A stretch of 6,650 nucleotides of DNA from Bacteroidetes bacterium 4572_114. Lineage in GTDB: Bacteria > Bacteroidota > Bacteroidia > Bacteroidales > 4484-276. Position 1 is the stretch's first letter. The number at the start of each line of letters is the position of its first letter. Made by a program: the position numbers and the translations under genes. Shown here piece after piece: positions 5,729-6,650 of this stretch. The DNA lies in NCBI GenBank assembly GCA_002254335.1, contig NIVA01000242.1, positions 1 to 6,650 on the forward strand. The letters run 5' to 3'. The notes beneath the pieces were generated by a model. It did not search any database and had not been told where the DNA came from. It saw nothing but the letters and a program-made list of their open reading frames with translations.

Positions 5729-5811
5729 CTGGTTCAGCCGCCCTAAAAAAAATCATGAAAATAAACCAATGTGTCCCGTTTTTATGAGGATCAGACCCCT
5801 TCTTCACTTCC

Positions 5812-6650
5812 CTAATCCAGGATATTCTCCTCGGCAATTAAGCCTGAAACATAGATGCCACCCATCCCACCGCTTTCAGGATTGTATTGATAAAGCATCA
5901 CAACATCCAAATCTGAGCCTGTCCATTCAGCAGGTTTTATCACCAGGTATGTCCTTACATCATAATCACACTTGTCGGGGTCGATCCATGAACCGGAATT
6001 TGCATAGATGCCCGCATATTGGTTTCCGGCCGGATATACATCAATGCCGGGTTTGTGCGAGTGACCAAATGAAACAACTTTATATGGAGAAAGGTGGGGC
6101 GACTGGTACAAATATTCGTACAGGGCGGCACTGGTAAGATCATATCCATGCCAGATGGCAAACAAAACATCCATGGGGACAGGAACTGCATTTTCGGTTT
6201 GTGTTTCGGGCCAAAGGTCTTCAATGTTTGCCGAATACATGTCCTGAACACCGTTAAAAGAAAAAGGGTCATTATACCCGTCAACACCGGTCATCAGGAT
6301 TATTGAAGAATCCATAGGGGGAACGGTCATGTTAAAATCACCAAGGGTATAGATCATCAACCGGCGAATATTTTCCAAGTCCTTCCACATCGCCCTTCCA
6401 GATACCGCCCGGGATAATTTCCTCCAAATAATTTTCCATCATCTGCATATCGTGGTTGCCGGGGATATAAATCAAATCAATTTCATCAGGCTTTAGCCGG
6501 AAGTAGATACCAGGCCGGTGGTCAGGATTAAATCATATTTCCAGCCATCTTTCAAAATAAAATCCTGATGAAAAACCAGCACCACAACCTTTTCGGAAAT
6601 TACAAAATCATAATCTGAATCTAGTGATCCTGTTTTATCGGATAAAGAAA
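5812..6650 (-). pseudogene. Calcineurin-like metallophosphoesterase, frameshifted and cut by the right edge
   Basis: The family hydrolyses phosphoesters with two metal ions held by D-x-H, GD, GNHD and GHxH motifs. On the minus strand three frames carry successive pieces. Frame A, open at the window edge, gives SEKVVVLVFHQDFILKDGW and YDLILTTG and stops at 6493-6495. Frame B gives KPDEIDLIYIPGNHDMQMM, with the GNHD motif at 6449-6460, and continues through GLGKYSPVDDLYPW to a stop at 6338-6340. Frame C runs from about 6355 to the TAG at 5812-5814, with FGHSHKPGIDVYPAG and the GHSH motif at 6055-6066, then IYANSGSWID near the C terminus. The expected GD motif at the end of frame A reads TTGLV, so an aspartate seems lost. 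The ATG at 6388-6390 that opens frame C (192 residues) is therefore probably not a real start. At least two frameshifts are required, so the gene is broken unless these are sequencing errors. Confidence 0.75.

Larger units (their letters stand above)
5460..5811. other. GC-rich, hairpin-rich stretch without genes
   Basis: Base composition up to about 5760 is clearly richer in GC than the ATPase gene before it. No ORF in any frame reads like a protein. It holds a short palindrome AATTACAGTAATT (5515-5527), a long hairpin (5582-5652) and a nested inverted repeat (5680-5728). ggattgaag (5501-5509) and ggattggag (near 5553-5561) are a loose direct pair. It looks like an interspersed repetitive element that replaced the 3' end of the ATPase gene; this is inference. 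Confidence 0.5.

Noticed and set aside
5384..5837. Overlapping minus-strand ORFs in the GC-rich stretch
   Set aside because: Proline- and arginine-rich low-quality readings of GC-rich palindromes, with no conserved motif and no consistent frame.
5769..6306. Plus-strand ORFs over the metallophosphoesterase
   Set aside because: They are antisense to clear phosphoesterase motifs on the minus strand and show no recognisable protein features.

Overview
The window looks like an accessory, decaying stretch of a Bacteroidota (probably Bacteroidales-like) chromosome. The evidence is AT-rich intergenic DNA, several promoter-like sequences of the Bacteroidota type (TTG/TTTG upstream of TAnnTTTG), mostly weak ribosome binding sites, and a COG1373-type ATPase of the AAA/DUF4143 class that is common in this phylum. 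Genus and species cannot be read from the sequence.

Layout from left to right. Positions 1-391 hold the 3' end of an IS5-like insertion sequence: the C-terminal end of a DDE transposase on the plus strand, then a terminal-repeat-like end. Positions 392-689 have no convincing gene, only a short coding remnant next to the IS end. Positions 690-2869 form a compact minus-strand cluster read from right to left. It contains a 275-residue multi-spanning membrane protein with a cytosolic C-terminal domain, a 167-residue shorter paralogue with one membrane segment and the same domain, a 200-residue protein with two helix-turn-helix regions, and a 56-residue single-pass membrane protein not previously marked as an ORF. 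I recognise no characterised family for the membrane paralogues. The arrangement suggests a membrane-linked sensing or regulatory operon, which is inference. A candidate promoter at about 2948-2980 is surrounded by three TGTC/GACA-type inverted repeats that look like operators.

Positions 3325-4078 are a badly broken Old Yellow Enzyme (NADH:flavin oxidoreductase) pseudogene. It has lost its N terminus, has an in-frame stop at a small deletion, and has a larger internal deletion with a frameshift. Directly at its stop codon begins a minisatellite of twelve 9-11 bp units (4078-4203). Positions 4314-4431 carry four 19-bp palindromes spaced exactly 33 bp apart, with a weak fifth copy in the same phase. 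They run into the promoter of the ATPase gene (4470-5459), which makes them the best candidate here for an undescribed regulatory element.

The ATPase itself ends early, inside its C-terminal domain, where a GC-rich stretch full of hairpins (5460-5760) begins. From 5812 to the right edge, on the minus strand, lies a calcineurin-like metallophosphoesterase pseudogene spread over three reading frames. Three disrupted genes, one IS end and several repeat families within 6.6 kb point to a gene graveyard in which the 690-2869 cluster is the best-preserved part, though two of its members have unusual starts.
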